Source: Ifrita kowaldi (lineage: Eukaryota > Chordata > Aves > Passeriformes > Cinclosomatidae). Taken from it: a stretch of 64,000 nucleotides of DNA. The notes under the pieces were generated by a model. That model worked only from the letters and a program-made list of their open reading frames with translations. It did no database searches and was not told the DNA's origin. The first letter of the stretch is position 1. Each line of letters begins with the position of its first letter. Below, one piece after another: positions 37,401 through 51,300 of this stretch. The position numbers and the translations under genes are program-made. Location of the stretch: the NCBI GenBank assembly GCA_013398055.1, contig VZRS01006645.1:1-64000 (forward strand), read 5' to 3'.

Positions 37401-38929
37401 CTTACCCCATCTCACCTTAAACAAGGGAAGCAACTCACCTGCATCTGATTCCAGTGCCACTAACTCCTTCTGCATCACAGCAGATATTTGAACACAAACT
37501 GTAATCTTGATTAACCTCAAACTATTGATAGGAAAAGGAGGGAGGAGCTCTCAGCTGAACTGAAAGTCTTTCTAATTGGCCTGTGGCAACTGCATTACAA
37601 CAGAAAATCTTAAAAAGAACCCTCCAGAAATGCTAGTACCATTTTGAAAAACCCTGTAGTTTCATGGCACAATTTAGTTCTAAATGATTATATAATTACA
37701 TTTGTGAACGTAATCCTGGGGGGTATTATTCTAATTATAGACCACAATCCTTCTTAGCAGCTTTCAGAGAAATAATTTGCGTAATGAAATGAAGGTTTCC
37801 AGCTGCAGCAAACAAACCAATCTCAAACCTATTTTGTAAATGACAGGCTACCCCTAATGGTGTGATCCAGCTTGGATCAATCCACTGACTCTGTATTTGC
37901 CTGGATTTTGGGGGATTCCTTATTCCAGAGCAGAAAATGGCTGAGGGCAGCATGCTACCTGCAGAACCCACAGATGTTCTCTAAGATGACAAATAATGCA
38001 AAAAAAAAAATTAAAACTGAGCCCCCAGCTATTCCATCCAAGTGTGAATTAACACCACTCCAAGTGCTGTTGTACACAGACGCTGAAGACAAGGAGCTCC
38101 TGGCCTTGTGGACATGTTTATTCTGATGATACAAAAGGAAATTTTGCTCAAAGAAGCTTTTCTCTGCAAACACCAGACTGCATTGCAGAGCAATGAATGC
38201 ATTTGAGAAGGAAACACTCAGTAACTCCAAACAAGTGCAGTAGCCTTCACCTGTCTAAACTGGGATCTTTCCAGATACTAAATATCTCTGTAGACACTCC
38301 AGTGCCACTGATTAGTGCTTCATGGTTATCTGAGCCCTGGGATAAACTCCATTTGCTGTCCCAAACTACTACCAGTCATTTGTTGACACAAAGAGCACCT
38401 ACCACCCAGCACTTTATTGTTGCCTGTTTCCTAACAAGCTGTCCTGGAGGACACATCTGCACACCTCTTGCCACGTGAGCCACTTTGTTTTGTCAGATAG
38501 AAGCCTCCTGAGATTGTGCCCAGCTTCCCTTCTACTGCTCTTTATACAGCACCTTCATGCAACCCCTCAGCCAAGGTAACAAGGCAGATGAAGCCAATGC
38601 AAGGCATTGGAGCACCTTGTGAGGACGGAGGTTTACAGGAGCTAGAAACAAAAGGGAGCCACCAGGCAAGTAAATCTACCTTCATACAAGAGGAGGATGT
38701 TGCTCTTTGATTAGGAGTGCACCGGGAACACAGCTGGACTGCAGGCGCTCCCCAGCCCTGTGCCTTCCTACAGCTCTATAAATACACATTGCAACTGGGC
38801 AGACAATGGGTATATCCCTACAGCAGCTCACACTGAGAAAAGATGAGCAGTGAATACTCAGAGAACAGAGGCTGAACCTATTCAGCGTGACCTGTATATT
38901 TTGGGCTGAAGCTTATACATTAATGTACT
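28436..38929. other. Gene-free stretch, nothing recognised beyond small repeats
   Basis: No protein-coding gene or RNA recognised. Open frames of up to about 160 codons (for example 37012-37491) have no family resemblance. A 12-bp perfect tandem pair lies at 32775-32798. Confidence 0.5.
32775..32798. repeat. Two tandem copies of a 12-bp unit
   Basis: TTATAGCTGAAC occurs twice back to back with no mismatch. Most likely a small slippage duplication. Confidence 0.8.
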
Positions 38930-38935
38930 GGGGGA
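38930..38935. repeat. Target-site duplication of the solo LTR, left copy
   Basis: GGGGGA immediately left of the LTR, identical to 39324-39329 on the right side. Confidence 0.75.
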
Positions 38936-39323
38936 TGCAGTGATCACACATGAGCATGGATTCCACACACAAGAGGGAGATGCAAAGTCGTTTATTGCGC
39001 AGCCAGAATTCCCCTAAATACCAGCACACCCAGGATATAACATCATATAAACAGGAAAGATGTTCCCCACAGTGTCCCCCAATCACCTGGGATAGTGCCC
39101 AGATTTTGCCCATTATGGTAACAGGTAAACAATACCCTGTAAGGTCACAAAGTACAACCATCAGCTCTCACAGGTCCAACCCTGTCCACAAACTCACAAT
39201 CCTCTCTCACCCCATCCCTGGTGACCTGGATACAGTCCCAGGGTCACCTCCGGGCCCAGGAAAGAGGCTCTCTCTCTGGCCTTCAGGGCCTATCTCTCTA
39301 TCACCATATGGTGTACCCCAACA
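38936..39323 (-). mobile_element. Solo LTR of an endogenous retrovirus (388 bp, minus strand)
   Basis: On the minus strand the element begins TGTTGGGGTACACC and ends TGTGATCACTGCA, giving the TG...CA ends of retroviral LTRs. A perfect 6-bp direct repeat GGGGGA flanks it. An AATAAA polyadenylation signal is present as the complement of 38991-38996, about 55 bp before the 3' end, where the R/U5 region should be. No internal gag, pol or env sequence and no second LTR adjoin it, so the provirus was lost by LTR-LTR recombination. A 6-bp duplication is typical of ERVK-type (alpha- and betaretrovirus-like) integrations, but the family cannot be named without a library search. Confidence 0.75.
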
Positions 39324-39329
39324 GGGGGA
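39324..39329. repeat. Target-site duplication of the solo LTR, right copy
   Basis: GGGGGA directly after the LTR end CCCCAACA, matching the left copy exactly. Confidence 0.75.
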
Positions 39330-42300
39330 CATGGCATAAAATTTCTGTTCTTACTGCATTACTTGATTATTCCTGAGGCTTTTTAATTCTTACTTCCTTA
39401 AGCAACCAACCAGTAGATTATAATTTATTTTTTGGCTCAGCATTGTTATAAATGTTGATTATTGGTGTTATCATTACTTATAACTAGGTATACTTTGATC
39501 TGCTATAACATCAGAGTACTCACACTAGAGCCAACACGTGGGATGGCTGTGCCTGTGCAGTCCAGGACAGAGGCACATGACACAAGAACATCTGAGAATG
39601 ACTGGCACTTGCTGTACCTTTAGTCAAGCCTGCTTGCTAGGCCAGGCAAGAAAACAGATACGCCCATTTTATGTAGCTCTTCTTTTACAATAATAGTGTT
39701 TGTAGAATTGGTAGTCAGTATGAATTGTGTTCTGTACACTGCATTATATATGCAAATTAATTCCTATTAATCTTTATAATGTTAAGCTCCTGCTAAAAAT
39801 GTTCATTTAAGAAGTGCCTTTGTTCTTCTGTCTCCCTAATTTCAATTCCCTTCAGTCTCTTCACCCCGTGTATTAAAGCACGTTATTAATTTTGTCACGT
39901 TAATCTGATCAGTGCTAAACACACCAGCATTTCTAAAGACCTAAAACATGACACTAAGCTACAGTGACACGCAGACAAAAAGCCCAACGAGCAACAGGCA
40001 CAGCAGCTCTCGTGGTGCCCGCTCCCACCAGGAGGTGACAACCCCTGCCCTGCTTGGGGCCGAGCCCACCCACCTGTGTGGCACCGTGGCCAGAGGCCAA
40101 GCAGAGCTGCAGCCCGGAGCACAGAGGGCAGGGCAGACGAGGCAGGACACGCAATTAAAACCTCATTAGAATAACAGGGGGGTTAAGTGTGTCATCAGAA
40201 AGGAGGGGATAAAAAACCTGACAACAGCAGAACCACCAAACTCTGTGTCATCCTGCGTATTACTGAACGGAAGGCCTGAAGCAGAGAGGATTATCCCTGA
40301 ATGGTGATTACCCAGGTCTATGGAACTGACATTAATTTGGAAATTATGGGATGAAAATAAAGAAGTAACTACCAAAAAGAACTGTCTCTCCCATTACAAG
40401 ATGCCCATGTTAATAAACTGAGGTTTGAGGCCAGGACAGATCTGCAAAGAAAGCAGGAATTCATGGTAATTCATAAAACACTATGTACTTATAAGAACAA
40501 ATTTCTATTTCAAGATTGATTTCCATTCCCAAAATTTATGTCCAGAAAAGTGTTGTTGATTTAAACATACCAATACTTCGCTAGAAATTTCTTTTCCTTT
40601 TCCATTTATGTTCACTAAATTCTTGCATGTCTTTAGCAAGTCTTTTGGCTAATACCTGATGAAAATGTAGATAATTTGATGTTCAGGGGGTGCTGAAATA
40701 AAAGTGTACTATATAACTTGCCCAGAGCTCCAGGCAGAAGCAACAGCAGGCACAAACAGATTTTTCTGACCAAGCATATTTTATCTCATTATGTGATTTT
40801 TGATTAAGCTATGCCTAACAGGTAGGTTGTGATTGATATCACAGATTCTTTAAAAAAACCCCCTATTTTTCTTGAATAAACACACAGTCTGAAAACAGAA
40901 TTTCAAAACTTGCTTCATAAGCAATCCAGAGCCTGTCAGCTTTTTGCTCACTTGTAGTATTTATTAACTCTTTCTGAAGGCAGAATAGATTAGGAAATTG
41001 TGAGCCAGTTCAAAAACGTTTCATTAATCTCAAAGAAAATAAAACTTATAAAAATTACTACTATACTCTACAAATTAGTTATTCTATGACAAAAATATTT
41101 TCTTCTTAATAACAGAATCAAGTTATTATCTTGAATGCTTCCAGTTCATTAAATGCCAGTAACATAACTGGGAACTGTATGATGTGAGGAGGAAAGATGT
41201 GGCTTGTAGTAAGCACAAATATTAATTTAATTTCATTTTTCAATTCATTGTGAGTAATGAAAATGGGAAAGAAAAGGAAACAAAGTAATGTGATCCAATG
41301 ACAGTGGTGTGCAGCAAAACTAAACAGGACATAATCCAAAAGATAAACTGCAGTAGTCACATCTGCATGCTCAACATTAAGCAATACACCTCAGTTTAGA
41401 ATGAATTTTCAAGGCCTTAGACACACTGCTTCGTGATCTGTGATTAATCACAGAGGAAAAAAAACCCAGTCCCATACCAATTGCTTCTCTGAAAGTTAGA
41501 TTTGTTGAACATGCAGTTCACCTATATAGTCTATACGTAGTTTTGACACAATAGATACCTGATACTGTCGAAATACAAGAAGAATAAAAAGGACAGCAAG
41601 TGCTAAGAATTCCTTTCCCTGTCTCTGGATCTAAAAGAACTTTTGTAATTATGACATTTTCAAGTTCAGCTTAATTCAGGAAGCTTTAACTTCCTTATGC
41701 AATTTTATGCACAAAGCCATGATGACTTAGAAAACATGACTGCATCACAAATTCTGCTTTCTGTGAGAGTTTTGTTAAATTCATTTAGAAAGGGTGTATT
41801 TTGTAACCTTCTATTCTTTGTACTAAAAGCTTTCAAATGATGGAACATTCGAGATAGAGAGGAAATTGGTTTGGATTAGTGGTTAAAGACTTTGGTCACA
41901 GTCCCTGGTACTGTTGACGACCCAACAGAGCGTGGCTATGGCTGACTGAAAGGCCTCCCATCATTATTTATTCTTGTCTACACCAACAGGCTAACCAGGC
42001 AGAATTGCTCAGTCACACTCATTGCTTCACGTAGTGCTTGACAGAAGTTTAATTCTATGGTTTAGAAAAAGTTCCTGATGCATATGATGAGTGCAGGGGT
42101 CACTAATCACCACAAAAGCTGGATCCAGAGCTGACGCAGGAACGGCACACACAGGGACTGGCACTGCACCCTTTGTGTTGGTCAGGACACGAGAGAGCAA
42201 AGGGAAGCCTTTTTTGACAAGCTGCTGAGCACTTTTGCTTTTGCTTGTGGTGCGAAAGATACATGAAATACACTGACAGTAGAGAGAAACAGAACACCAC

Positions 42301-45300
42301 TCGGATTTTGACAAGGCACAAATGAGGAAATGGACACCTAAACTGGTTTTACAGAGGAGGGTTTTTAATGGATCAAATCCAAACCACAGCACCTGCATGC
42401 TGCAGCACGGTCTCCGTGACAAGGCAGCAGTGGGGCTGCACGGGGGGCTATAGGCTGCCAGCATTTCCTCCCAGCTGGTGTCTGGTCACAGGAACATTGG
42501 GATGGGATGCCACACTGTTTGCTCACCTAACGAGATACCACCAGGGCAAATGTTCTCAGCCTTCCAGAGCAGCATATTTTTGTTGGGAGCATTCACCTGT
42601 GCAACCTTCGCTAGGGAGCAGGTGAGCCCCAGAAGGCTGCAAACTAGCCCAGACCTTCCCTGTAATTCCAGAGGAAGGCCTGTCCTGCCCAGCACGTACT
42701 GGGTAAGACCATACACATACACAGATAGTTTGTTCTTGAATTTTTTTTCCCTGATCTGTCTTAATTTCTAAGCAATAATCCTGTGTTTTAAACAGCTGTT
42801 GGTAAACACTGCTGTCTGTAAGTCTTCAAATGAGACACCTGGGTCATCCATGTAAAACCTGAGCTCCCGTAGATCCGGATAGATCCACTGGAGCCAGGTA
42901 AAACAGTGCCGTGGTACTGAAGGTGGATTTCCTCAAAGTGAGTATCATCCTATCTGCAAACACATCACAAACACATGAGTGTGAAACACTTTTCCATCAT
43001 ATTGCTTTAGCTATTAATGAGAGAATATTCTAGTAGGATAAATATGAAAAAAATAGCATCTAGCTCCAAACACTTGAAATAAGACTCGCTACACACCTCC
43101 TACAACCCAAGAAATATACATAAGCCCAAGCCAAGCTATGAGACTCTGCTAGGGATGCAAAAAATGGGGCAGTAGCAGCTTAAGCATTATTACAGATTTC
43201 TCAAAGGTGCACAGAGGGTTTCTGAGTGCTCAGCTTCCACAGAAACTAAGCTACAGATTTCTTGCTTTTTTTAAGTCTAAATTCTATTAGAGACATAACT
43301 TTACTCTAGTTTTACTTGTTTAGTGAAATAAATACATTTTGAAAACTTTGGAAAAGTGCAGCTCTGAAAACCTTAAAATAATTATCATTATCTTCATCTA
43401 TCAAAGACACATAAGTATCAAACATAGGCGTGAACCTTGTAGCAGTTACTGCTACAGTGCTAATGGCAAAGATTCAAATTCTCTTCAATCCTCCACTGAA
43501 AAGTCTGTTGTCAAGGCACTCTGGCCATAAAGGTTAAGTAAGTTTTGGCAGAACTACAAAATATTTACAGTGAAGACCAGTAACTTCAGAGATGCAGAAG
43601 TGTGAGAGGAGAGTGGCGTGTGCTTTCTGCAGCACAGGGGATTGAGATTCTGCCCAGCTCCTCACATATTTGATTGTTTGATTTATTTCCTGGGAGCCCT
43701 TCATTTCAGATGGCATTCTACTTCTTTATCTTTTTTGTGCACATTTTAACTTGTTTACTGATTTACTAAGCAACTTTGTATTAGCTCCCACCCAAAGGAC
43801 TGCTGAAACTGCTCTAAGTATTTACTTTCAATCAGACAGCTTTTCTCTTCCATTTGTTTTCTTGACATTATCGATGCCTTCATATGAAAGAAGAAGCTCC
43901 AGCAGTGCACCTCTATCACAGTGGCTACACATTTTAATCAGAAGGTAGAGGAAACAAATCTGAAAAAATTAATATAAATAGGATACTTGAACTTTATAAC
44001 ATGACTCTCTCACAGCTTTATGTCACAGGCATGATAGCTACTGCAATAGGAAAAGTTCCTGCTCAGTGAATAATTGGAGAATACACTTTTGATGTTTTTT
44101 TCAGAGACAATTTACAGCATGCAGCTGCCTCCACTCAGATCAAAGTCCCTGTTAAAATGGCCAGATTTCTCTTCCTTAACAGGATCTGCTCTTCAGTTCC
44201 TACGCTGAGGGGTCCTCTGATCTCCCTCTCACAGCAGCGGCAGAGGTCCACATTGAAAGTGGTCTTTCAGTGGAAAAATCAAAGTACGCCAATAGTTACA
44301 GATGAATATCCAATCTGATCCTACATATCTAAGCCTTGCAGAGTAACCCCGCTCATTTCTTACTGTCACCGGTAATTTACAAAACATACATGCTTATTCC
44401 CATTTTTAACCCAGTTAAAATAAATCTTCGTCTCTTTCAGTGGGTCTTGCCAAAAAAGTGCACACATATGTAGGTTTCAGGATACTTAAGTTTATGGGGA
44501 AGTTCCAGGGGTGGGAAAAAATGCTCAGAGTTTCCTTTTAGTGAATTCTATAGGACTATGCAATTTATAGCAGCTTTCCCCTGGGGAAGACTTTAAAGCA
44601 GACCCAGGTTGTCACTGAAGGTCAGTATGAAAATCCCTTTGATTTCGTGAGTGAATTTTCGAGCTCTTTTGTGGTGAAATCACCAAGGACAAACACTGAA
44701 CACCAAATAAGTACCAAAGAACACCACTAACTTTAAACTAGGTTTCCATCATCCCCAGACACTACTGGGAGTACAGTGAGCTTAACATACTAGCTGGTAG
44801 GCACAGACAGATTATTAAATAGTCATATTGGCTCTTCTGAAATAAACCCCTTTGATTCCCACAGAGCCAGAACAGTACCCACACTGCCTGACTCCATGCT
44901 TGACTCAGCTGTTCCTACTGCTTTTAATTCAAACTATGAAGAAGTAGACACAAACCTCGGGAGTGGTAAAACCATGGCTCCTTCCCCCATTGAAAAGAAA
45001 AAATAAAGGGCAAAATCCCCCAAAACAACCCAATTCCCATGTTCCTGAATTTCTGTAGCTGATTTCTTGGTGACATTTTTCATCTTGACAGCACATTCAT
45101 GAAATGTGACAAATTTAGGCAACAGTCTCGCACTGAAAAATGTTCCTGCGAACTTTTCCCAGTTAAGCTGCAATGAATTTGCTTAGCAGAAAACAAAAGG
45201 TTTTTCCTCAGCTTAGCTTCCAGTTACTTTGATACATGATGTTTCAAGTAGTTTTAAAAAATGGACCCGGCCTGAGTTTTGTATTAGTCTTTAGAGCTCA

Positions 45301-48300
45301 GGACATCGTTCAAATCCTGTGGCATTTCTCACTGCTAGGTCTGAGAGAGGACTGTGGGCTTTTGCAGTCCCAAGGCATCACCACTGCCCATTTCCACAGA
45401 GTCCAGCTTTCCAAAGCATCCTTTCAGCTTGTGGCAGCAGCTCAGTGTGTGACCTCAGCTGGCTCTGCGATTGCAGGACTGCTGCACGATGCAATCTTGT
45501 AATTGTCAGACGCTGGTTGGAGCTCTGGCCGAGCAAGCTGGGGACATATCTGCTGCTTTGCAACCACCCAGGGAGGAGTCAGGCAGGCCTGGGCAGGTCT
45601 CACATGTCTGAAATGAAGCCATAAACCCTGTCACAGAACCAAAATGAAAGCCCTGGCAAGCTGTGAACGACTGGAGTGAACGATGCCCTGGGAGGGTCAC
45701 AGACACGATAGCTGGGCTCAGTGGGGTGCTGGACAGGATACCTGGGGTATTTTATGGATTGTTACTCAAACAGAAAATACAGGCTGGCATGCTCGTGTGG
45801 ATTGCAGAGGAGGAGAGCGAGGAACTGCACACAGAGATAGGTGTTGAGGAGGCTCTCAGCCAGCTGCACTCACGGCCTTAGCAGCCAAGAGTCTTTTAAT
45901 CCTCTTCTGCTTTTGTAACCTCTCTCTACCTCATGAGTGGAATTTCAACACCAAAACTCTCAAGGTCACCTTTTGGTGAATGTTTATCTTCACAACCATA
46001 CTTCCTACACAGCTTTCTCTCATCCTCATCCATGGGGGTTCAGCAAAGACTGCAGTATAAATGTACTTTCTGAGATATATTCTGACTCGGGTGCATGACC
46101 AGGTTACCATGAATTATTATAGAAAAAATTCTTTTTATTCATTACTAGAGACTTCTGAGATCAACAGCAAAGCTACAGCTTCAAGATCCTTTCAAAGCAT
46201 GTCCTAAAGCCCCCTGGATATTTCTATTTTATATAAGCTGCTCTTATGCTCTGCCTACAAGGGTCTCACTGTAAATGGAAAGATCCTTTGGGGCTGGGCT
46301 AGCAGGACTAAATTGGAAGATGGTTTTGTCTGGACGAGAAACCCACAAACCCAGCTTTTTCTTGTTGTGGCATTCGTTCTCACAATAAAAAACAGTAAGG
46401 AAGAAATTAAAAATCAGCTGCCATAGCAAATGGGTACAAAAATTGTTTTGGATGCTACATACAACAATGAGGAACAGAAACCAAACTGCAGTAGCATAAC
46501 GCACACATTTTACCATCACCATTGAATTACCAAAGCCCACAACCAGTCTGGAATAGAACAAAAAGCACACAAAGGAGAATTTGATACTAACAGTATGCTC
46601 CTAGGGGATAAATGTTACACAAGTACCATAAATGCCTAACCTTATCTTTGAGAAACAAAGTGCTTGCTGAAATGGGATGTTAGTATGCTCAAAACTAAAC
46701 CAGTCTTTGTGTTCTTGGGAAACTTTCACTGTTTGAAAAGTGACTCTGCTTTTGGAAGCTTCTCCTTTGCAGTCTGGTGAGGTAGATTAACAACAAATCT
46801 ATTAATTTCATCACTCCCCATGATACAACCGGTATGCTGAGCTCTAAATACTGTGCCTGTGGGAACGGTTTGTTTACTCTTGCTTAGCATGAGAAATTCT
46901 AGAAGAACAATTTGTAAATAGAAATTTTAGAAACTTTAAAATGAGAAGATTGGAACCATTGTTTCAAGATTCAGCACCTACAATTCATTTAGGGGAAATT
47001 CACACTAGTGTTTCTAAGAGCTTCAGGCACACTGGACAATTGCTGGCCTTAGATCTTCATAAAACACAGAGTTAATTCAGCTCTTCCATCCACAAATCCT
47101 AAATTTTCATCCATGATTCCTAAAACCTTTTAGCACATACTGCAAAATGCAAATAAGGCTACGAAATGTTCATCTGTGATCAGCACCTAATGATTTGAGT
47201 GACCTGAATTTGGAGAATATTCATGGAAGCATAATAATTAGACATGGAAAATACCTGAGGCTGTCTTCTATTACCCAGTTAGTGCAGCACTGAGCCAAGA
47301 CTGATTACTTTTGACCAATCTCTTTTTGCAAAGAGCCGCGTGAAGAATCTTCCATTCCTTCTCTTGAGAGGTTTTCCCAATAAAGCAGATCTTGCTTTTA
47401 AAATATTTGTCTTGATAACCTGTATCCACTTTTTGAGCGGTCTACTTGCCTTTGATACCAGGCACAGATTGCCTTGCTTTAATGAAAGGTGTGTTCAGCT
47501 TTACCAAGTATTCAAGGACATTCCAGTGGCTCTTAAGCTTTTGTTTGGTCGTATTGTTCTCTACCTGCTCTTCTCTCAGCACTTCAGAACCTCAAGGGCA
47601 TTCCTCAGGAATCTCCTGTACAAGTTTGGTCCTCCAGAAAATGGATAAGAAATGAGAAATTTTACTAGAAGTAGCCTATGAAATCCCCACTAGACTGCGC
47701 AGATGGCCAGAAATCGTAATTGGAAGCATTCATACATATTTCAGAGTGATACACTGGAAAAAAAAGATAAAATGCAAGAGGAAAAGGAGCAAAACCCCTC
47801 AACTCAAGATGCACTTTGGCTGAAACTAGGTTGGTGTTTCCCCTAAACATCCATCATGCAACCCAATTGACAGCACTTGAATTAAACAGATGCAAGTGAA
47901 GCATTGTTAAACAAGGCTCTCCTAAGAACTGTGACTGCTACAGTTTGATTGCATATCTTATCTTCAGCCAGAATATTAAATATATGAACAAAACAATCCT
48001 GCTAGAGACAAACTACCCAGGATACGTAAATACACAGTGAATTAGGAAACACAAACAGTCCAGACTCTAGGGCTGGACCTTAATGCCAAGGCAGCACTGT
48101 GGCTGACATCTTGCATAAACAATAACAACTAGGACGCTTTCTGGAGCCCAGCCAACATGTAGGTTTGGTCTTAAAGGATGCACTAGCCTAGTGTTAACAT
48201 TATTATTAAAATCATGTAAAATTTCACAGATTTAGAAAAAGAAAGAAAAAAACACCACACCCAGAAAATGCGTGGAGAAACAGGAAGAAATCTAAATATA

Positions 48301-51300
48301 GCTATTCCATCATGAAGATTTTATTGGTGCCAGTTAAGAATGATTTTCTCACTCGTGTCTTCAGCAGATTTGTGCCAATTTTGCAATTTTTGTGCTCTTA
48401 CATCCCCCCTGCCAGTACATCAGACATTCCCCTCCCTTTGGACTACACCCAAGGAAAATGTATTCCAACCTCAGGGTTGGATGAGCCATGGCTGTAAGCC
48501 AGGGTTTCTGCATTGAATTCCCAGTTTTTTTTCCAAATCTCTCTGCATATGCTCTGCCAATTCATTGTCTCCAGAAGTAAGAAGAAGTTAATAAAGCTGT
48601 GTTGGTATGTTCAATATGGTTCAGCACTCTCTGCTAACCTCACCAGGCTGAAATCTCACCTTCCAGTGCTAAAGCACGCTGAAAGCTTTGGAGATGTGTT
48701 ACTGGAGAGCACTTGGTAGAGGGCTCAGTGCAGGAGCTTGTAAACTTGCACAGAATTTCAGAAGCTGTCTGTGAAGGCAGGACAGATTTGCAGGATCAGG
48801 GCCCTATATTCCGAAGAGCTGATCTGGACTGGTTCTTTGCCAGCTGAACTGGTTGGACTTCACTAGAATTGCTCTTGACATAGCAGCAGCAGAGAAAGGA
48901 AAAATGGCCTTTGAAGATGCGAGTGACATTTCCCATGGCTTCTTTAGCTTCAAGGACTTTGATAATACCACTGTGCAGAGAAGGGAAGTCTCTGCTAGGT
49001 TGAAAGTAACCTATTTTATTAAAAATTTTCATCACTGATGTTTAGTAAAAGCCAAGTGGCCTCCATTATCTGCACAAAAATAGCCCACTAGGTATTCAGG
49101 GCTGTCTTTTCTAGTATCTCTGCACACTCTGTAGCCCTGGGTATGTTCCTCATGCATTAGCTGAACAGGATTCTCTGAACCACTCCTCGATCTGTGGTAT
49201 ACTCCACATTTAACACTGTTGTGCACTCACTCGCTGAACCATTTTTAAACTCAGCCTCCTGCTGAGAGCTAAATGCACTGTTTGTATTCTAATATTTGTA
49301 CCTACTGCAGCTAAAGTATAGTGGTTCCAGAGCTAGAAGGCAATAGCTAAAGTGGAGGAAATGCAATTAAGAAGAATAAAAAAAAATGATTGATAGAAAA
49401 TGCAGCACATTGCTCTAGACATATTAATTTAGTGCTGAGTGACTTGAACAACTAATTTATTAAAATTACCTGGAAGCATCTTATGATTACCCCAACATAA
49501 GCAGTCTTTAATTCGCCTCTGCCTCTATTCCTGGCAAGACAGTCCACGCTTTGCATGCTCAATATACAAGATGCACGAAAACCAATTAATGCTGTTGACC
49601 TATACAAATGGGATAACACCAGTGGACTTGATCACCATCACACAAGTGCAGATAACAGGTAAATTAAGGACTTGGTTCTAATTTGTGAAGCCAGTCAGAA
49701 TTAAAACCTGCTGAACTCTGCCTGGCTTCCATACGAGATATGAATGTTTAGTATCCTGTGCCACTCTGAGATGGTTGTGACACTTCACAAGTTCATTGCC
49801 AGCAGCGACCAGAAAATGAACCCATAGAAGGGAGAGGTGGCTATAATGAGAGGAATACCACACACTGCCATGCCAGGCTCCTGCCCTCTTTGCCCTCACA
49901 GCTCCATCCCTCCCAAAGCTGCCCTTGTGTGATGAGCTCATGGCTCCTCCAGCAGAGCTAAAATCACACCACAGGCTCCTTCAGGCTGCTGCTGACTGAC
50001 TCTTACTCACAGCTCAGTCTCCTTCACTGCATGAAAACATTCCAGAGGCTTGGTCAGGAAACACAGAGGAGGCCTTGGTTTCTCACACCACCAGTAAATC
50101 TGTTCCATATTAGTGGACTGACTCTCAGGGTTTGGGGAGATTTCCATGGTGGTTTTACTACACCAAGCTCATCACTGAGCTCCTATGTGCTTGCTCAGAG
50201 ATGTCAGCAGCACGAGATCCATGAAAAAGTCTGAAGTGGTTCATCCAGAATACCATAGAAAAGAATTTCTCTTATAAAAAATGACGTCTAATAGAGGAAG
50301 ACATCAGACATAAGCTGGGAATCGCTTTAGAGAACTTTTTTTTGTTGGAACATTAAAGAACGTTTTATTCAATGTCCCTGAGCAGAAAATGGTAATAGAA
50401 GTGGAAACTGATAAGCAGAACATGTCCAAAGGACAGCAGAAGAGACCCAGGTGCAGTGCTGTTCCACCGCACTCCAATCTGGAGAAGAACATCCAGCCCT
50501 GTGCTGACTGCTGGGGGAGTGAGTGGCTGTCATACTTCGTCCACAAGGAGAGAGACCTACTGGGAAATAAAAGAAAAAGCCCCAGAGAGTCAATACACCC
50601 CGGCAAAAAATCTCAACCCAGGGTAGCCTTTTGCTGCCATTGGCATGTCCCAATGGTTAAAAGATGCTTTTAACATCTTCAGGTTTCTGGTAGACGATCA
50701 AGCAGTTTTTCCCCCCGAGAACTGCACTGTCACCTGAGTCTGCTCACCAAGGCTTCACACAAAGGCCAGGCACTGTTTTGTTGCCCCACAATGTCCCACA
50801 AAGAGAATGCATGCCACATCTGGCCCGTTTGGGCACTCAGAGTTAAAATCCCTCCCTGGAATGCCCAGATGCTCCAGGCCATGCTCCTCCCCAGCCTGTC
50901 ACCAGTAACGCTGTGGTCTTGAAAGCTTTGGCCCGCATTACATCTGACAGAAAGAAGGCACAGCTACCTGGTGATAAATGTCATGGCCCATAATTATTGA
51001 AAAAAACTATTTCATGGGGATGGAAATCGTTGTGCTGACCTCTCCTTTTAGTGTCTATATCTCTGGTAAAAGGCTGCAATTCACAGTAAGCGTGAGCCAA
51101 ATTCAGTACAGTGCTCCTTCAGCAAAGTGAGGGGGATTGCATCAAGGAGTGGTTTTGGCCCCTCGTGTGCAATCAGAATGTGATAAAGGTGCTGCTGAAA
51201 TGACCCACTGCACTGCGTAACAACTGCTGGAGGCCAGGGAAAGGCCCCTCTTTTGTTTGTAGAGATGGCAAGGCACAGCAATAAACCTGATGTTAGTGCC

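Noticed and set aside
37012..37491. 159-codon plus-strand open frame
   Set aside because: Overlaps other long chance frames on both strands, shows no family motif, and has no start context or exon boundaries.
39520..39900. Possible second LTR just right of the solo LTR
   Set aside because: Some LTR-like look (late GTGTATTAAAG-type segment), but no matching TG...CA ends or target-site duplication could be found and it is not similar to the 388-bp LTR.
45307..45317. tRNA B-box-like string CGTTCAAATCC
   Set aside because: No matching A box upstream, and no cloverleaf arms or acceptor stem could be drawn around it.
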